From contig NZ_JASBQY010000005.1 in the NCBI RefSeq assembly GCF_029960645.1, forward strand, positions 181,292 to 245,291: a stretch of 64,000 bases of DNA, in the 5' to 3' direction. Below, in pieces: positions 36,843 through 49,000 of the stretch. The first letter of the stretch is position 1. The number at the start of each line of letters is the position of its first letter. Origin of the DNA: Arthrobacter sp. AL12 (GTDB taxonomy: Bacteria; Actinomycetota; Actinomycetes; Actinomycetales; Micrococcaceae). The position numbers were made by a program, and so were the translations under genes. The notes beneath the pieces were generated by a model, which did no database searches, had not been told where the DNA came from, and was given only the letters and a program-made list of their open reading frames with translations.

Positions 36843-39800
36843 TCAGCAGCCTCCGGGCCGGGGTCCAAAGAGGTCCACGGTGGTGGACTTCACGAACCAG
36901 CCCGGGTGGCTGCCTTCGGTGACGCGGTACCAGGGGGTGCCGTTGCCGTAGATGTCCTTGGTGCAATTGATGTTGAGCTTGCCCTCGGTCCGTTCGACCC
37001 AGCCGGCGCCGCACGACGGGCCGCTGGGACTGTACGTGTCGGTCTGATTTGGCTTGCCGGGACACGTACTGTTGTGCGCCTGGATCTGGGACAACACCGG
37101 AACCGGTGGCGGCGGCTCCGACCCGCTGCGGGAGGTGTCGCTGCCGATCCGTCCGTTCTGGCCTCCGCTGACAGCGCGGACCCGCAGGGTGACGGTCTCG
37201 CTGAAGCCCACGCTCTTGGAGAAGGACCGCTGCTGCGTGTCCTGCCAGGCTCCGCCGTCGACGCTGTACTGGTAGCCGGTGACGGGCCGTCCGTTGCCGT
37301 TCGGCGCGTTCCAGGTCCAGGACACCGTTTTGTCCCCCACTCCGCTGCTCTTGGCCCCGGTGACGGCCGGTGCGAACGCGAGTCCGTAGGGGTTCACCGA
37401 CGCCGAGGCTGGGCTGCCGTCGCCGGTGCTGGAGCTCCTCGAGGAGACCGCCCAGACCACCACGGCGGTGGCGGTCCCGTTGGGGGCGGCCACCACCCCG
37501 CCGCCGGCCGGGATGTTCCCGCTGCCGGAACCGGACGTGAGCTTGTACTTGTACGTGATTTCACCGGCGCTGGAGCCGTTGCGCTGCTCTGCGGAGAGGG
37601 CGGCGAAGCGGACGTCAATCTTGCCGCCGTCGCCGCCGGTGTCCACCAGGGTCGCCGAGGGTTGGCCCACCATCGCGGGTTTGCCCACGGCGCGCACGGC
37701 GGCGGACTGGGCGCTGGTCCCGGAGGTTCCGGCCTTGTTTGTCGCGGACACCGTGAACGTGTAGTTCGCCTCCGAGTTGTTCACGGTGACGTTCTGCATG
37801 GTGCCGGACACCTGCTGGGTTGCAACGGCGGCGCCGCCGTTCAGGGTGGTCAGCGTATAGGCCGAAACAGCGTCGCCGTTGTTGTTCGGGGCTGTCCAGT
37901 TCACCTTCAGCTGGGTCTGGCTGCCGACGGACCCGGCCTGGCTGGCGCTCGGCGCTGCCGGGGTGACGGGCACCCCGGCGGGGGTCTCGGCGGCCGAGTA
38001 GCCGCTCCATTCGGAGGGCTCCTTGGCGTCGTTGCGGGCCAGGACGCGCACCTTGTAGGCCACGCCGTTCTTGAGTCCCTTCCAGACGTAGTTCACCGAG
38101 GTCAGGTTCTGGATCTGGGCGTTCTGCCCGGCTGGTGCCGGGGAGATCTCCAGGTCGTAGGACTTGACCGGCGAACCCTTGGACGCCGGGGCAGCCCAGG
38201 CCACCGTGAGCTGGGTGTCGCCGAACTTCACGGCGGGCGCGGTCGGGGTGTCCGGCTTGACGTCAGGGCGTACTTCGGCCGACGCCGGGGAGCGTTCGGA
38301 GGTGCCCAGGGCGTTGGTGGCCGTGACCTGGAAGTGGTACTTCGTGTTGTTGGTCAGCCCGGTGAGCGTGCAGGAGTTGGCCGGGCAGTCCTGGCTGTAG
38401 CCGCCCTCGCCGGAAACTGTGTACTTGGTGATGGCCGAGCCACGGTCCGCGGGCGCAGTCCAGTTCAGCAAGGCGGTGCCGTCCCCCACGCTTGCAGCCT
38501 GCGGTGTAGTCGGCGCCAGCGGCTTGTCCTTGACCGTCAGCCGGATCCGCGCCGTCGCGTTCCGTGAGGACTCCCCGGTCTTGTCCGCCACTGTGTAGGC
38601 CACAATCATGGTCCCGGAAAACCCGTCGGCTGGGGTCACCGTGACGGTGTCCCCGGTGACGGCGGCGGAGCCCTGACCGGTCTCGGTCACAGCCGACACG
38701 ATTTTCAGTGCCGCCTCCGGGAACGGATTGGCGTCGTTGTCGAGCACCCGCACGTTGACGGGTTTGCCGGCGGCGGCGTTGGGTTCAAGATCGTCGTTGG
38801 CCACGGGTTTGGGCCGGTTGGAGGCGGTGGCGGTCAGCTGGTAGGTGGCGGTGGCCTCGAGACCGCGGGTGTCCTTGGCCTTGACCTGGACCGCCCCTGT
38901 GGCGCCGGCGGCGGTGCCGTCCTTGGCGGAGGCCTTCAGGGTCTTCCCGTTGATGTCCGCGTCGAATCCTGCCGGGACACCGCCCACCAGTTCGTACGTC
39001 ATCTTGTCCACGTCGCCGTCATCGGGGTCGGTGGTCAGTTTGCCCAGATCGATCGTGGTGGAGTCCGCCTTGGGCACCTCCACCGCGCTGCCCAGCAGCA
39101 CCGGCGGGTTGTTCCGGTTGGGGTCCGGGAGCACCTTGGTGCGGATGCTGAGGGTGGACTTCAGTCCGGCGGGGTCGTCCGGCCCGGAGCCGTCGGTGAC
39201 TTCGAAGCTGAGCGAGCCCGGGCCCACGTAGTCCTGGCCGGCGGTGTATTTGAGGGCGGTGCCGTTGCCGGCCACGGCGTCCGAACCGTCAGAGCCGATC
39301 AGTTTGATCCGGTCGGTCTGGGTCAGGCGCGGTGAGCGACCCTCGCGGACCTTGACCCATTCCTTGAGGTCCACGGTGACGGACTGGCCGGCGACGAGTT
39401 CAATGACCTCGTCCTTGGCCAGGGTGGGGACCTGCTGGCCCACGCCCGGCACCCAGATGATGGCGGTGGATTTCTGGCCGTCGAGGTCCTCGACCGTGTA
39501 CGGGATGAGCTGCGGCTGTTCGGTGAGCTCCACATTCATGGTGCCCTCGGCGCCGGGCCGGGCGGTCTTGGCGTCGGTGGCGATTTTGAGGTTCTCGCCG
39601 ACGCCGTCGGGGTCCTCGTCGTTCTTGAGGACGGGAACGTCGACGGCGGTCTTGCCGAGCGTCTGGGCGGAGGTCACCCGGTCGTCCCGGGCGATCGGGG
39701 CCAGCAGCGGCACGTCTGCCTGCACCTTGACGGCGATGGCGGCCTGCGCCGTGGCGCCCCGGTCGTCCGCCACGGAGTAGCGCACGTTGACGGTGCCTTC

Positions 39801-42800
39801 CGCACCGGGGGCGAGCAGGATGATGCGGGACGACTGCTTGCTGACGGTGGCCTGCAGTTCCGGAGCGGCTTCGATGCCGTCGCTGATGATCCGGATCTGG
39901 TCTCCGTCGGGGTCGGAGTCGTTGCCGGTGGCGTCCACGGCGATCTGCCGTCCGGGGCGGACCTTGACCTCGTCATCCACCGGGGTGGGCAACTGGTTCG
40001 TGTCCCCGCGCGGGGCGATGCCGACGGTCACGGTGCCGGTGTTGACGGCCCCCTGCCGGTCGACGACTTTGTAGCGGAAGGTGTCCGTGCCGGCGCCGTC
40101 GCCGGCTGCGGTGAAGTCGATGAAGTTGCTGCCCACGGTGGCGGTGCCCATCGCCGGGGTGCTGTCGATTCCCGTCAGCTGGGCGGAGTCGCCGTCGGGG
40201 TCGATCCCGTCGAGTTCCACCGGAATCCGCACGGACCCGGCGGCCACCACACGGGCCGTGAGGTTCCGCGGCTGCGGGCGGGAGTTTTCCGCGCCCTCCA
40301 GCGGCAGGATGTGGATGGTGACGGCCGCGGCGCTCTTCTGGCCCTGCGGGTCGACGGCGTTGTAGATCGCCCGGACGGTCTTAGGTTCCGCGCCGGCGAT
40401 GAAGCGGAGGGTGTTTTCAGACACGAAGCTTTTCCCGTCCGTTTCGGGGACGGGCTGCGGCAGGACGGGGTCCACGCTGAGCTTCTCGCCTTGGGGGTGG
40501 GTGTCGTTGGCCAGCACCGGGATGGTGACGACGTCGTTGACCCGCACGTTCACCTCGTCCGGTTTGGGCTGCGGGGCCTCGACGACGGCGGGAGCCGGGA
40601 CGGGAACCACGGAGACGCTGCCGGTGGCCGATTTGGTGCCGTTGGACATGGTGTAGCGGAAGGTGAACGGGTCCTTGGTGCCGACAACGTCGGTGATCCG
40701 CAGGACGCTGTGGTCGATGACGCTGACCGAGGCGGTCGCGTTCTCGGGCAGCTGGACGGATTGCAGCACCAGCACGCCGCCGGAGGGGTCCGAGTCGTTG
40801 GCCAGCGGGTCCAGGAGCACGCTGCCGCCGACGGGCATCAGGGCGACGTCGTGCACGGCCACCGGGTCGCCGGTGTCCTTGCCGGATTCGACGTCCACGC
40901 GGATCAGGCCCTGGCTGCTTTGCGGGCCGTTGCTGGCGATGTACGTCAGGTAGATGGGGCCGGGGGTGCCGCTGCGGAAGGTGAAGGTTCCGCCGTCGGT
41001 CACTTGACCCAATTCCGCGGTGCCGGCGGCCTCGACCTGGGCCAGGCGCAGCGCGCCACCGTTGGGGTCGACGTCGTTCTTGAGCGGCGCGATCACGAGG
41101 TCCTGGCCGACGACGGCCGTGACGTGGTCGGCGTTGACCACGGGCTGCATGGCACCGGGGGGCTGGACGTTTACGGTAACCTTGCCGGTGCTGGTGGCCC
41201 GGCCGTCCCAGACGGTCACGGTGACGGACTTCTTGCCCGGCGCGGCGCCGGAGTCCTGATAAGTGAGCAGACCGTCGCGGCGGACCTTGACCTGGTCCTG
41301 GTCGTTGTCGGCCTTGGCGTCCATCAGCACCAGGTCGTCGCCGTCGGGGTCGGTCCAGTCGGTGAGGATGTTCTGGCTGACGGTTTTACCCTGCTCTACC
41401 AGCATCGTGGTGGGTTCGCCGCGTTTGAACAGGGGCGGAGCGTTCTCGTCCAGGCCGACAACGTTCAGGGTGATGCTTCCGGCGGCGGAGAGCCCGCGGC
41501 CGTCGGCGGCGTTGTAGCCAAAGGTTTCGGTGCCGGGCTTCGTATCGGCCGGGACCGTGATCTGGAACGCGGTGCCGCCGTAGATGTTCTCGAGGCTGCC
41601 GGCGGCCGGGCCGTTGGCGCCCGCGGAGGCGGTGAGGACGTCGCCGTCGGGGTCCGAGTCGTTGTCCAGTACGGACAGGATGGTGGTGCGGCCCGGGCGG
41701 ACGCCGACGGCGTCGGGCTTGGTTTCCGGGGGACGGTTGGGTTTGGTGCGGTCCGGTAGGACGTTGACGGTGTTGGTGTCCGCCGACTCCTGGTCCTGGT
41801 CATCGGACTGGTTCTTGGGCGGGACGACGTCGTCCCAGTTGTTGACCAGTTGCATGTTCTGGTTGACCAGCCAGACATTGCCGGAATTCACATCATTGAG
41901 GACCACCAGATCCCGGTTGACCCGGAACGCATACGACGGCGAGGCGCTGGCCTTGGGCACATCCACCGTCTTGTCATCGGCATCACTGACACACTCACGC
42001 ACATACTTGTTCGCCCCCGACCACGCCGCATGCACACACCCCGCCAGCTGCACCGGCGCCGCCGGAACACCCTGCCCGCCGAACGTCACCGTCTTCGCCG
42101 TCGAACCATCCAGCGGCTGGCGCAACAGCGCCTTCGGCGTCGCGACCGCCACCGCATCCGCCGCCGGACCCGAAAGCTGCAGCTTCGCATCCCGCGCCTC
42201 CGCCAACGCCAGCTCACGCCCGCCCGGCAGGAACAACTTCCCCCGCCCCGCATCCAGCACCACCGGCTGGTCCCCCACGACCGCCAACTGCAGATCCCCG
42301 GCACCCTTGAGCCCCTCCCAGGAACTCACCGTCGAATCCGTAACCGCACCCCCGGCATCCACACTCGTCACCGTGACCTGCCCGGACTTCGGATCCGCAC
42401 TGTAAATCCGGTCATCAGCCCCGACCGCCGACACCGTCCCGGCCGAACCCGTCAACACCGGCTCCGAACTCTCCTCATCAAAACCATTCACCGTCGACGG
42501 CGAAAGCGCCCACACCGTCCCCTTGGCCGCATCCGTCACCGACATCACCTGCGACCCGAAACTCACCGCCGCGGACCCCGGCAGCTTCTTATCCCCACCC
42601 AAACGCATGTTCGCCGCCGACACCTGGTTCAACGTCGAACCCGCACTGTCATCAACAAACACCGTCCCGGCATCCTGCAACACATCAAACGTCGTACTCG
42701 CCGGCGTCACCGCCCCATCCAACACCCGCGACGGATAATTCAACCGCCCCACCGCATTCTTGGACTTCGACACCACCCACACCCCACCATCGTTCAACTC

Positions 42801-42965
42801 CACCTCAGTGGTCTTAAACCCCGGATAGATGACGGCAGCCGTGACCAGCACCGCGGCAGCGGAGATGGAGGCGGTAACGGCGATGAGCTTGTTGCGCCGT
42901 TTATGTGACCCCGGATGATCGAAGCCCGGCTTCCTGGACCCCAGCGTGGCGAAGAGACGTGTCAC
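36843..42965 (-). CDS. Giant Ig-like/FN3 surface protein A
   Basis: A 2040-residue type II membrane-anchored protein. A basic cytoplasmic N-terminus and TM helix (~28-47) precede a ~340-residue propeller-like domain (short repeats such as GGVWVVSKSKNAVGRLN, GNVWLVNQNMQLVNNW). About eleven Big_9/cadherin-like repeats follow, marked by NDSDPDGD-type acidic loops likely to bind Ca2+. Then come about five FN3 modules (TALLNWTAPADRGSAITKYTV) and a C-terminal SH3-like domain (PWYRVTEGSHPGWFVKST) with four cysteines, the last being the final residue. The start is a GTG at 42963-42965 with GAAGGAAA upstream. It matches fn3 of the PFNA cluster. Residues 44-384 come from a block nearly identical to gene B. 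Confidence 0.88.
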   Translation of the reverse strand: MTRLFATLGSRKPGFDHPGSHKRRNKLIAVTASISAAAVLVTAAVIYPGFKTTEVELNDGGVWVVSKSKNAVGRLNYPSRVLDGAVTPASTTFDVLQDAGTVFVDDSAGSTLNQVSAANMRLGGDKKLPGSAAVSFGSQVMSVTDAAKGTVWALSPSTVNGFDEESSEPVLTGSAGTVSAVGADDRIYSADPKSGQVTVTSVDAGGAVTDSTVSSWEGLKGAGDLQLAVVGDQPVVLDAGRGKLFLPGGRELALAEARDAKLQLSGPAADAVAVATPKALLRQPLDGSTAKTVTFGGQGVPAAPVQLAGCVHAAWSGANKYVRECVSDADDKTVDVPKASASPSYAFRVNRDLVVLNDVNSGNVWLVNQNMQLVNNWDDVVPPKNQSDDQDQESADTNTVNVLPDRTKPNRPPETKPDAVGVRPGRTTILSVLDNDSDPDGDVLTASAGANGPAAGSLENIYGGTAFQITVPADTKPGTETFGYNAADGRGLSAAGSITLNVVGLDENAPPLFKRGEPTTMLVEQGKTVSQNILTDWTDPDGDDLVLMDAKADNDQDQVKVRRDGLLTYQDSGAAPGKKSVTVTVWDGRATSTGKVTVNVQPPGAMQPVVNADHVTAVVGQDLVIAPLKNDVDPNGGALRLAQVEAAGTAELGQVTDGGTFTFRSGTPGPIYLTYIASNGPQSSQGLIRVDVESGKDTGDPVAVHDVALMPVGGSVLLDPLANDSDPSGGVLVLQSVQLPENATASVSVIDHSVLRITDVVGTKDPFTFRYTMSNGTKSATGSVSVVPVPAPAVVEAPQPKPDEVNVRVNDVVTIPVLANDTHPQGEKLSVDPVLPQPVPETDGKSFVSENTLRFIAGAEPKTVRAIYNAVDPQGQKSAAAVTIHILPLEGAENSRPQPRNLTARVVAAGSVRIPVELDGIDPDGDSAQLTGIDSTPAMGTATVGSNFIDFTAAGDGAGTDTFRYKVVDRQGAVNTGTVTVGIAPRGDTNQLPTPVDDEVKVRPGRQIAVDATGNDSDPDGDQIRIISDGIEAAPELQATVSKQSSRIILLAPGAEGTVNVRYSVADDRGATAQAAIAVKVQADVPLLAPIARDDRVTSAQTLGKTAVDVPVLKNDEDPDGVGENLKIATDAKTARPGAEGTMNVELTEQPQLIPYTVEDLDGQKSTAIIWVPGVGQQVPTLAKDEVIELVAGQSVTVDLKEWVKVREGRSPRLTQTDRIKLIGSDGSDAVAGNGTALKYTAGQDYVGPGSLSFEVTDGSGPDDPAGLKSTLSIRTKVLPDPNRNNPPVLLGSAVEVPKADSTTIDLGKLTTDPDDGDVDKMTYELVGGVPAGFDADINGKTLKASAKDGTAAGATGAVQVKAKDTRGLEATATYQLTATASNRPKPVANDDLEPNAAAGKPVNVRVLDNDANPFPEAALKIVSAVTETGQGSAAVTGDTVTVTPADGFSGTMIVAYTVADKTGESSRNATARIRLTVKDKPLAPTTPQAASVGDGTALLNWTAPADRGSAITKYTVSGEGGYSQDCPANSCTLTGLTNNTKYHFQVTATNALGTSERSPASAEVRPDVKPDTPTAPAVKFGDTQLTVAWAAPASKGSPVKSYDLEISPAPAGQNAQIQNLTSVNYVWKGLKNGVAYKVRVLARNDAKEPSEWSGYSAAETPAGVPVTPAAPSASQAGSVGSQTQLKVNWTAPNNNGDAVSAYTLTTLNGGAAVATQQVSGTMQNVTVNNSEANYTFTVSATNKAGTSGTSAQSAAVRAVGKPAMVGQPSATLVDTGGDGGKIDVRFAALSAEQRNGSSAGEITYKYKLTSGSGSGNIPAGGGVVAAPNGTATAVVVWAVSSRSSSTGDGSPASASVNPYGLAFAPAVTGAKSSGVGDKTVSWTWNAPNGNGRPVTGYQYSVDGGAWQDTQQRSFSKSVGFSETVTLRVRAVSGGQNGRIGSDTSRSGSEPPPPVPVLSQIQAHNSTCPGKPNQTDTYSPSGPSCGAGWVERTEGKLNINCTKDIYGNGTPWYRVTEGSHPGWFVKSTTVDLFGPRPGGC
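41814..42836. repeat. 1,023-bp duplicated block, copy in giant gene A
   Basis: Comparing with 48117-49139 (offset 6,303 bp, in frame) I found only two differences, at 41850 (T against C) and 42783 (C against T). Outside the block identity drops at once. Codon use inside differs from the flanks: on the coding strand it favours TTG, GAT, TTT, AAT, TAT and GNG codons instead of the surrounding C-ending ones. Confidence 0.95.
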
Positions 42966-43091
42966 AGCTTCAGATTTCCTTCAAAAAGGCGTAGTGATTC
43001 CCGTGGCGGACCCGAGACCAGGACCTCACTTCCCGCGACAGCCTACCGAACCTGCCGGGGGTGCGCGATGGGGAGGACTTCCCTGCCGCCT

Positions 43092-46000
43092 TCAGCATCG
43101 GGGAATCCCGAGACTGTACGGCGCACCGAGCTGGGTGTGCCCCGCGATCACGTACCGGCCAACGTTCCGGTTGGAGCCTGATTCCACCCGGTACCACTCG
43201 GTGTCCGGGGAGTTGGTCCAGTTGTCGTTTTGCACGATGTAGCACTTGACCACGATGGTCTCCCCGCTGTTCTTGTAGAACCATGGGGGCGAGTCGCCGT
43301 TGTTGACGCCGTCGCAGTCGAAGTAGGGAGTGGGACGGTAGTTCGAGCCGCCCTGCGTGTAGGTGCAGGTGCGCACGAAGTTCGGATCCGAGGTCTTGAC
43401 CCGGGTGGTCCAGACGCGCTGCGGCGGTCCGGACTGGGCGGAGGCTGAGGCAACCGGGCCGCCGGTCCCAAGGGAGTTGACGGTCTGGACCTGGATGGTG
43501 TGCCGTTCGTCGAAGCCGGCGGTGTTGACCGTCCGGCTTCCTGACCCCGCGACCCGTTCCCAGCCCCCGCCGTCGATCTTGATCTGGGTATAGGCGACGT
43601 CGTTGGTCGAGGTCGACGGCGAGCTCCAGCTGAAACTCAGGCTCTTCTGGTTCTCCGCGCCGTTCTGGCCGGACGCCGAGGGGGTTCCTGGCGCACCGTA
43701 CGGCGTGGCGGGGGCTCCGGTACTGGCGTCCGAGCTTGGCGCCACGGTGGAGTTCGCGGTCACGGTGATGGTCGTGGCGGCCCCGTTCGTGAACCCGCCC
43801 ACGGTCTGCCCGGGCCTGATGGGGCCGGACTGGCCGGTGCTTGCCCTGTACGTGTAGCTGACCTCGTTGGGGGCGGAGCCGTTGCGCTCGGCGTTGCTGA
43901 GTTCCCGGAAGTTGATCGTCACGGCCCGGCCCGCACCGCCGGTGTTGGCCTCGGTGGCGCTCACGCCGGAGACCGTCGAGAGCTTGCCGGTGGCGCGGCG
44001 CGGCGCCGAGGCTGCGCTGACGGCACCCTTGCCTGCCTTGTTTTCGGCCTGGACAGTGAAGGTGTAGGACGCCTCGGAGTTGTTCGCGGTGAAGTTAGCG
44101 GTCCGGACCGTCCCGGCCACCATCTGGGTCTGGGCGGCTCCGCCGCCGCCGCTCATGGTGACGTAGTAGTTCTTGATCGCGTCGCCGTTGGTGTTCGGTT
44201 CGGCCCAGTTCACCTTGAGCTGGTTTGAGGTGCCCACGGCAGAGTCAACCGCCGTCGTCGGTGCCGCCGGGGCTGCCGGGACACCGGCGGGGTTGTCCTC
44301 GGCGGAGTAGATCCCCCACTCGGACGGGCCAAGCTCGTTGACGGCCTGGGCACGCACCTTGTAGCGCACGCCGTTGGTCAGTCCCGGCCAGGTGTAGTTC
44401 AGGCCGGTGACGCCGTTCTTCACGCCAATCCCGCTGGCCGGCGGCGGGGAGATCTCCAGGTTGTAGCTCTTGACGGCCGAGCCCTCGGTCTTGGCCGGGG
44501 CCCAGTTGACGACCATGTTCTTGTCACCGGCCTTGACCGTCGGGGCCTCCGGCGGGGACGGCTTTTCATCGGGCCGGATTTCGTTGGACGCCGCCGAGGG
44601 CGCTGACTCCCCCACCTCGTTGGTGGCGGTGACGGTGAAGACGTACTTGACGTCGTTGGTCAGGCCGCTGAGCGTACACGTGGTGGTGGCGCAGTCCTGG
44701 CTGAAGCCGCTGGAAGTGACGGTGTACTTGCGAATGGCGGCGCCGTTGTCCGACGGCGGGGCCCACTTGAGCACGGCGGTGCGGCTGCGGACGTCCGTCG
44801 CGGACGGTGCCGACGGTGCGTCCGGCTTGTCCCGGACCGTGATGCGCACCCGGCCGCTCGCCTGACGCGTGGGGTCCTCGGTTTTGTCCTGCACGGTGTA
44901 GCGGATCACCATCACGCCCTTGGAGCCCTCGGCGGGAGTGACCGTGATGGAGTCCCCGGTCACGGCCGGGGCGCCCGCGGCGGAGCCGGTTTCGACCGTT
45001 GCCGAGATGATCTTCAGCGGAGTCCCACCGAAGGGGTTGAAGTCGTTGGCCAGGACGTTGATGGTCTCGGTCCTGCCCGCATTGGCACCCTCGATGACGT
45101 CCTCGTTTGCCGTCGGGAGGGGCCGGTTGGAGGCGACGACGGTGGCGGCCACCGTGGCCTTGACCGGTTCGGAGCGGCCGTCGGTGACCTTCAGCGGGAT
45201 GGTCCCCTGGCGTCCCGCGGCGCTGGTGGCTTCCGCGGTGACCTTGAGGGTCTGGCCCTCGATCGTGGCCTGGAACCCGTCCGGCAGGGTGCCGTCAAGC
45301 TCGAACTTGAGCTTTTCCTGGTCTCCGGAGTCCACGTCCTTGGCGAGGTTGCCGAGCTCCAGGCTGACGGATTCGGCCTTCGGCACCTCCAGATCGGTGC
45401 CGCTGAAGCTGGGCTGGTGGTTGGCGTTCGGGTCCGGGAGGACCCGGGTGATGATGCTCAGGGTCGAGGTGAGGCCCTGCGGATCGTCCGGGCCGGTCCC
45501 GTCGGTGACCTCGAAGGTCACGGAGCCGGGGCCGACGTAGTCCTCGAGTGCGGCGTAGCGCAGCGCGGAGCCGTTCCCGGCCACCACGTTCTCCGTCGCG
45601 GCCCCCTGCACCCGGACCTTGTCCACCTGCGTGATGCGCGGGGTGCGCCCGTCCCGGACCCGGACGTACTCGTTCAGGTCGAGGGTGATTTCCTGGCCCG
45701 CCATCACTTCCACGACGTCGGTGCGCGCCAGGCTCGGGTGCTGCTCGCCCTGCCCCGGAACCCAGATGATTGCCGTCGCGCTTTGGCCGTCGACGTCGGT
45801 GACGGTGTACGGGACCAACTGGTCCTTCGGGACCAGGGCGACGACGACGTTGCCGTCGCCTCCGACCCGGGCGTTCGGGTTGCCGTCGGGCAGGGAGACC
45901 TTGAGTTCGGCGGCGACGCCGTCGGGGTCCGAGTCGTTCTTCAGGACCGGGACGTCGACGGCGGACTTGCCGAGGGTCTCCGCGGGGGTGACCACGTCGT

Positions 46001-49000
46001 CCTTGGCGACCGGGGGCTTGAGGGCTGCCTCGGGGCTGATCCGGACGCGGATCACGGCGCTGCCCTGGGCTTTTTTATCGTCCTGGACCTTGTAGCTGAC
46101 GCTCTCGTTGCCGGCGGTGCCGGGCGCCGTGAGGAGCACCTTGCCGCCGTCGGCTGCTTCCACCTGCAGTTCGGGGCGGGCTTCGAAGGCGTTCGAGACC
46201 AGGCTGATCGGGTCCCCGTCGGGGTCCGAGTCGTTGCTGAGGGCGTCGACGGCGATCTTGCGGCCGGGGCGGACGTCGACGGCGTCGTCCATGGCGATGG
46301 GTTTCTGGTTGTTGGCTTCCGGCGGGGCGATGCCGACAATCACGGTGCCGGTGTTTTCGGCGCCGATCCGGTCCCGGACGCGGTAGTTGAAGGTGTCCGT
46401 GCCGGCGGCGTTGCCGGTGGCAGTGAATTCAAGGTAGCCGTCCTTCACCAGCGCAGTTCCCGTGGCGGGGGCCCTGTCGATACCGATCAGCTGGACGGAG
46501 TCGCCGTCGGAGTCGATGCCGTCCAGCGGCACGGGAATGCGGACCACCATCCCGGCCACGACGCGGGCGGTCAGGTTTTTCGGTTCCGGGCGGGTGTTCC
46601 GCTCGTCGTCGCGGGCCCGGATCCGGATGGTGAGCTGCTGGGAGTCCGATTGTCCGGAGTCGTTGGTGACCTTGTAGATCGCGTACACGGTCTTGGGCGC
46701 TTCACCGGCGATGAAGCGCAGGGTGTTGCCGGAAGGGAAGATGCGGCCGTCGGCGGCGTCGGGCTGCTGCGCGAGGACCGGTTCGAGGGTCAGCTTTCCG
46801 CCGTTGGGGTCGGTGTCGTTCTCGAGGACGGGGATGGTGACGACGTCGCCGGCCCTTACGGTCGCTTCGTCCGGTTTGGCCTGCGGGGCCTGGAGTTTGG
46901 CGGGGGCCGGGACCACGAGGACGGCGATCTCGCCGCTGGCTGAGGACTTGCCGTTGGAGATGGTGTAGGTGACGTTGAGCTGGCCCTGAGCGCGGATATC
47001 GGTGATCCGGACCACCGAGTGGTCCAGGACGGAGACGCTCACGGGCTGCCCGTCTTCGGCCGTGACGGACTGGACCACCAGCACGCCGCCGGAGGGGTCG
47101 GAGTCGTTGCCCAGGACATCCACCAGGACGCTGCCGCCGCTGGGGAGCAGGGCGGTGTCCCGCACGGCCACCGGGGCGCCGTCGCCGTTGCCGGGCACGA
47201 CGTCGACCCTGACCAGTTGCTGGCCGCTGGCCGGGCCGTTGGTCACAAGGTAGGTGACGTAGTGGGCGCCTTGGGCGGTGGAGTTGAACGTGAAGGTCTG
47301 CTGGTCCGCACCCATCGCGGCGGTGGAGTTGCCGTCGGGGCTGACCTGGGCGAGGCGCAGCGCGCCGCCCTGGGGATCGGAGTCATTCTTGAGCGGGGTG
47401 ACGACAGTGTCCACCCCGGCAACGGCTACGAGGTGGTCCGCGTTGGCGATCGGCGGCAGGGCCCCGGGTGCCCGGACGTCGACGGTGATCTTGCCTTCGG
47501 TGCTGGACTGACCATCGGAGACCGTGACGGTGACGATCTTGCGACCGGGCTCGGCGCCGGCATCCTGGAAGCTGAGCAGCCCGTCGGGACGGGCCTTGAG
47601 CTGGTCCCGGGGGTCGCTGCTGGTGGCGCTGACCACGTAGAGGTCGTCGCCGTCGGGGTCGATCCAGTCCGGGAGGATGTTCTGGGTGACAAGCTTGCCG
47701 GACTGCACCACCAGGGAGGTGTTCCGGTTGGGTTTCTGCCGCGGCGCGGAGTTCTCCCCCGCGGGGATGACGGTGAGCGTGATGTCGGCTGTGGCGGAGA
47801 GCCCGCGGCCGTCGTCGGCCGAATATTTGAAGGTCTCCGAGCCGGTCTGCTCCGCCGGGACACTGACCTGGAAGCCGGTGGAGCCGTAGATCGGCGCCAG
47901 GAGTCCGGATTTGACCGGATCGGGGGCCTGGACGGTGAGGATGTCGCCGTCGGGGTCGGTGTCGTTATCGAGTACGGGAAGGATCGTGGTCTTACCGGCG
48001 CGGACGCCGAAGCTGTCCGGATTGGCCACGGGAGCGCTGTTGGGTTTGGTCCGGTCCGGCAGGACGGTCTGCTGGACCTCGTCGGCGGAATCCTTGTCCG
48101 CATCGTCGGAGGTCTGCTTGGGCGGGACGACGTCGTCCCAGTTGTTGACCAGCTGCATGTTCTGGTTGACCAGCCAGACATTGCCGGAATTCACATCATT
48201 GAGGACCACCAGATCCCGGTTGACCCGGAACGCATACGACGGCGAGGCGCTGGCCTTGGGCACATCCACCGTCTTGTCATCGGCATCACTGACACACTCA
48301 CGCACATACTTGTTCGCCCCCGACCACGCCGCATGCACACACCCCGCCAGCTGCACCGGCGCCGCCGGAACACCCTGCCCGCCGAACGTCACCGTCTTCG
48401 CCGTCGAACCATCCAGCGGCTGGCGCAACAGCGCCTTCGGCGTCGCGACCGCCACCGCATCCGCCGCCGGACCCGAAAGCTGCAGCTTCGCATCCCGCGC
48501 CTCCGCCAACGCCAGCTCACGCCCGCCCGGCAGGAACAACTTCCCCCGCCCCGCATCCAGCACCACCGGCTGGTCCCCCACGACCGCCAACTGCAGATCC
48601 CCGGCACCCTTGAGCCCCTCCCAGGAACTCACCGTCGAATCCGTAACCGCACCCCCGGCATCCACACTCGTCACCGTGACCTGCCCGGACTTCGGATCCG
48701 CACTGTAAATCCGGTCATCAGCCCCGACCGCCGACACCGTCCCGGCCGAACCCGTCAACACCGGCTCCGAACTCTCCTCATCAAAACCATTCACCGTCGA
48801 CGGCGAAAGCGCCCACACCGTCCCCTTGGCCGCATCCGTCACCGACATCACCTGCGACCCGAAACTCACCGCCGCGGACCCCGGCAGCTTCTTATCCCCA
48901 CCCAAACGCATGTTCGCCGCCGACACCTGGTTCAACGTCGAACCCGCACTGTCATCAACAAACACCGTCCCGGCATCCTGCAACACATCAAACGTCGTAC

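Noticed and set aside
41850..42908. Arg/His-rich open frame opposite the duplicated block, present in both copies
   Set aside because: The RHRP-like repeats come from translating the antisense of G-ending codons. Its conservation is due only to the duplicated DNA.
42966..43091. A separate promoter or terminator between giant genes B and A
   Set aside because: I saw no hairpin or clear -10/-35 in these 126 bp, so I did not call a site. Co-transcription is the simpler reading but is not proven.
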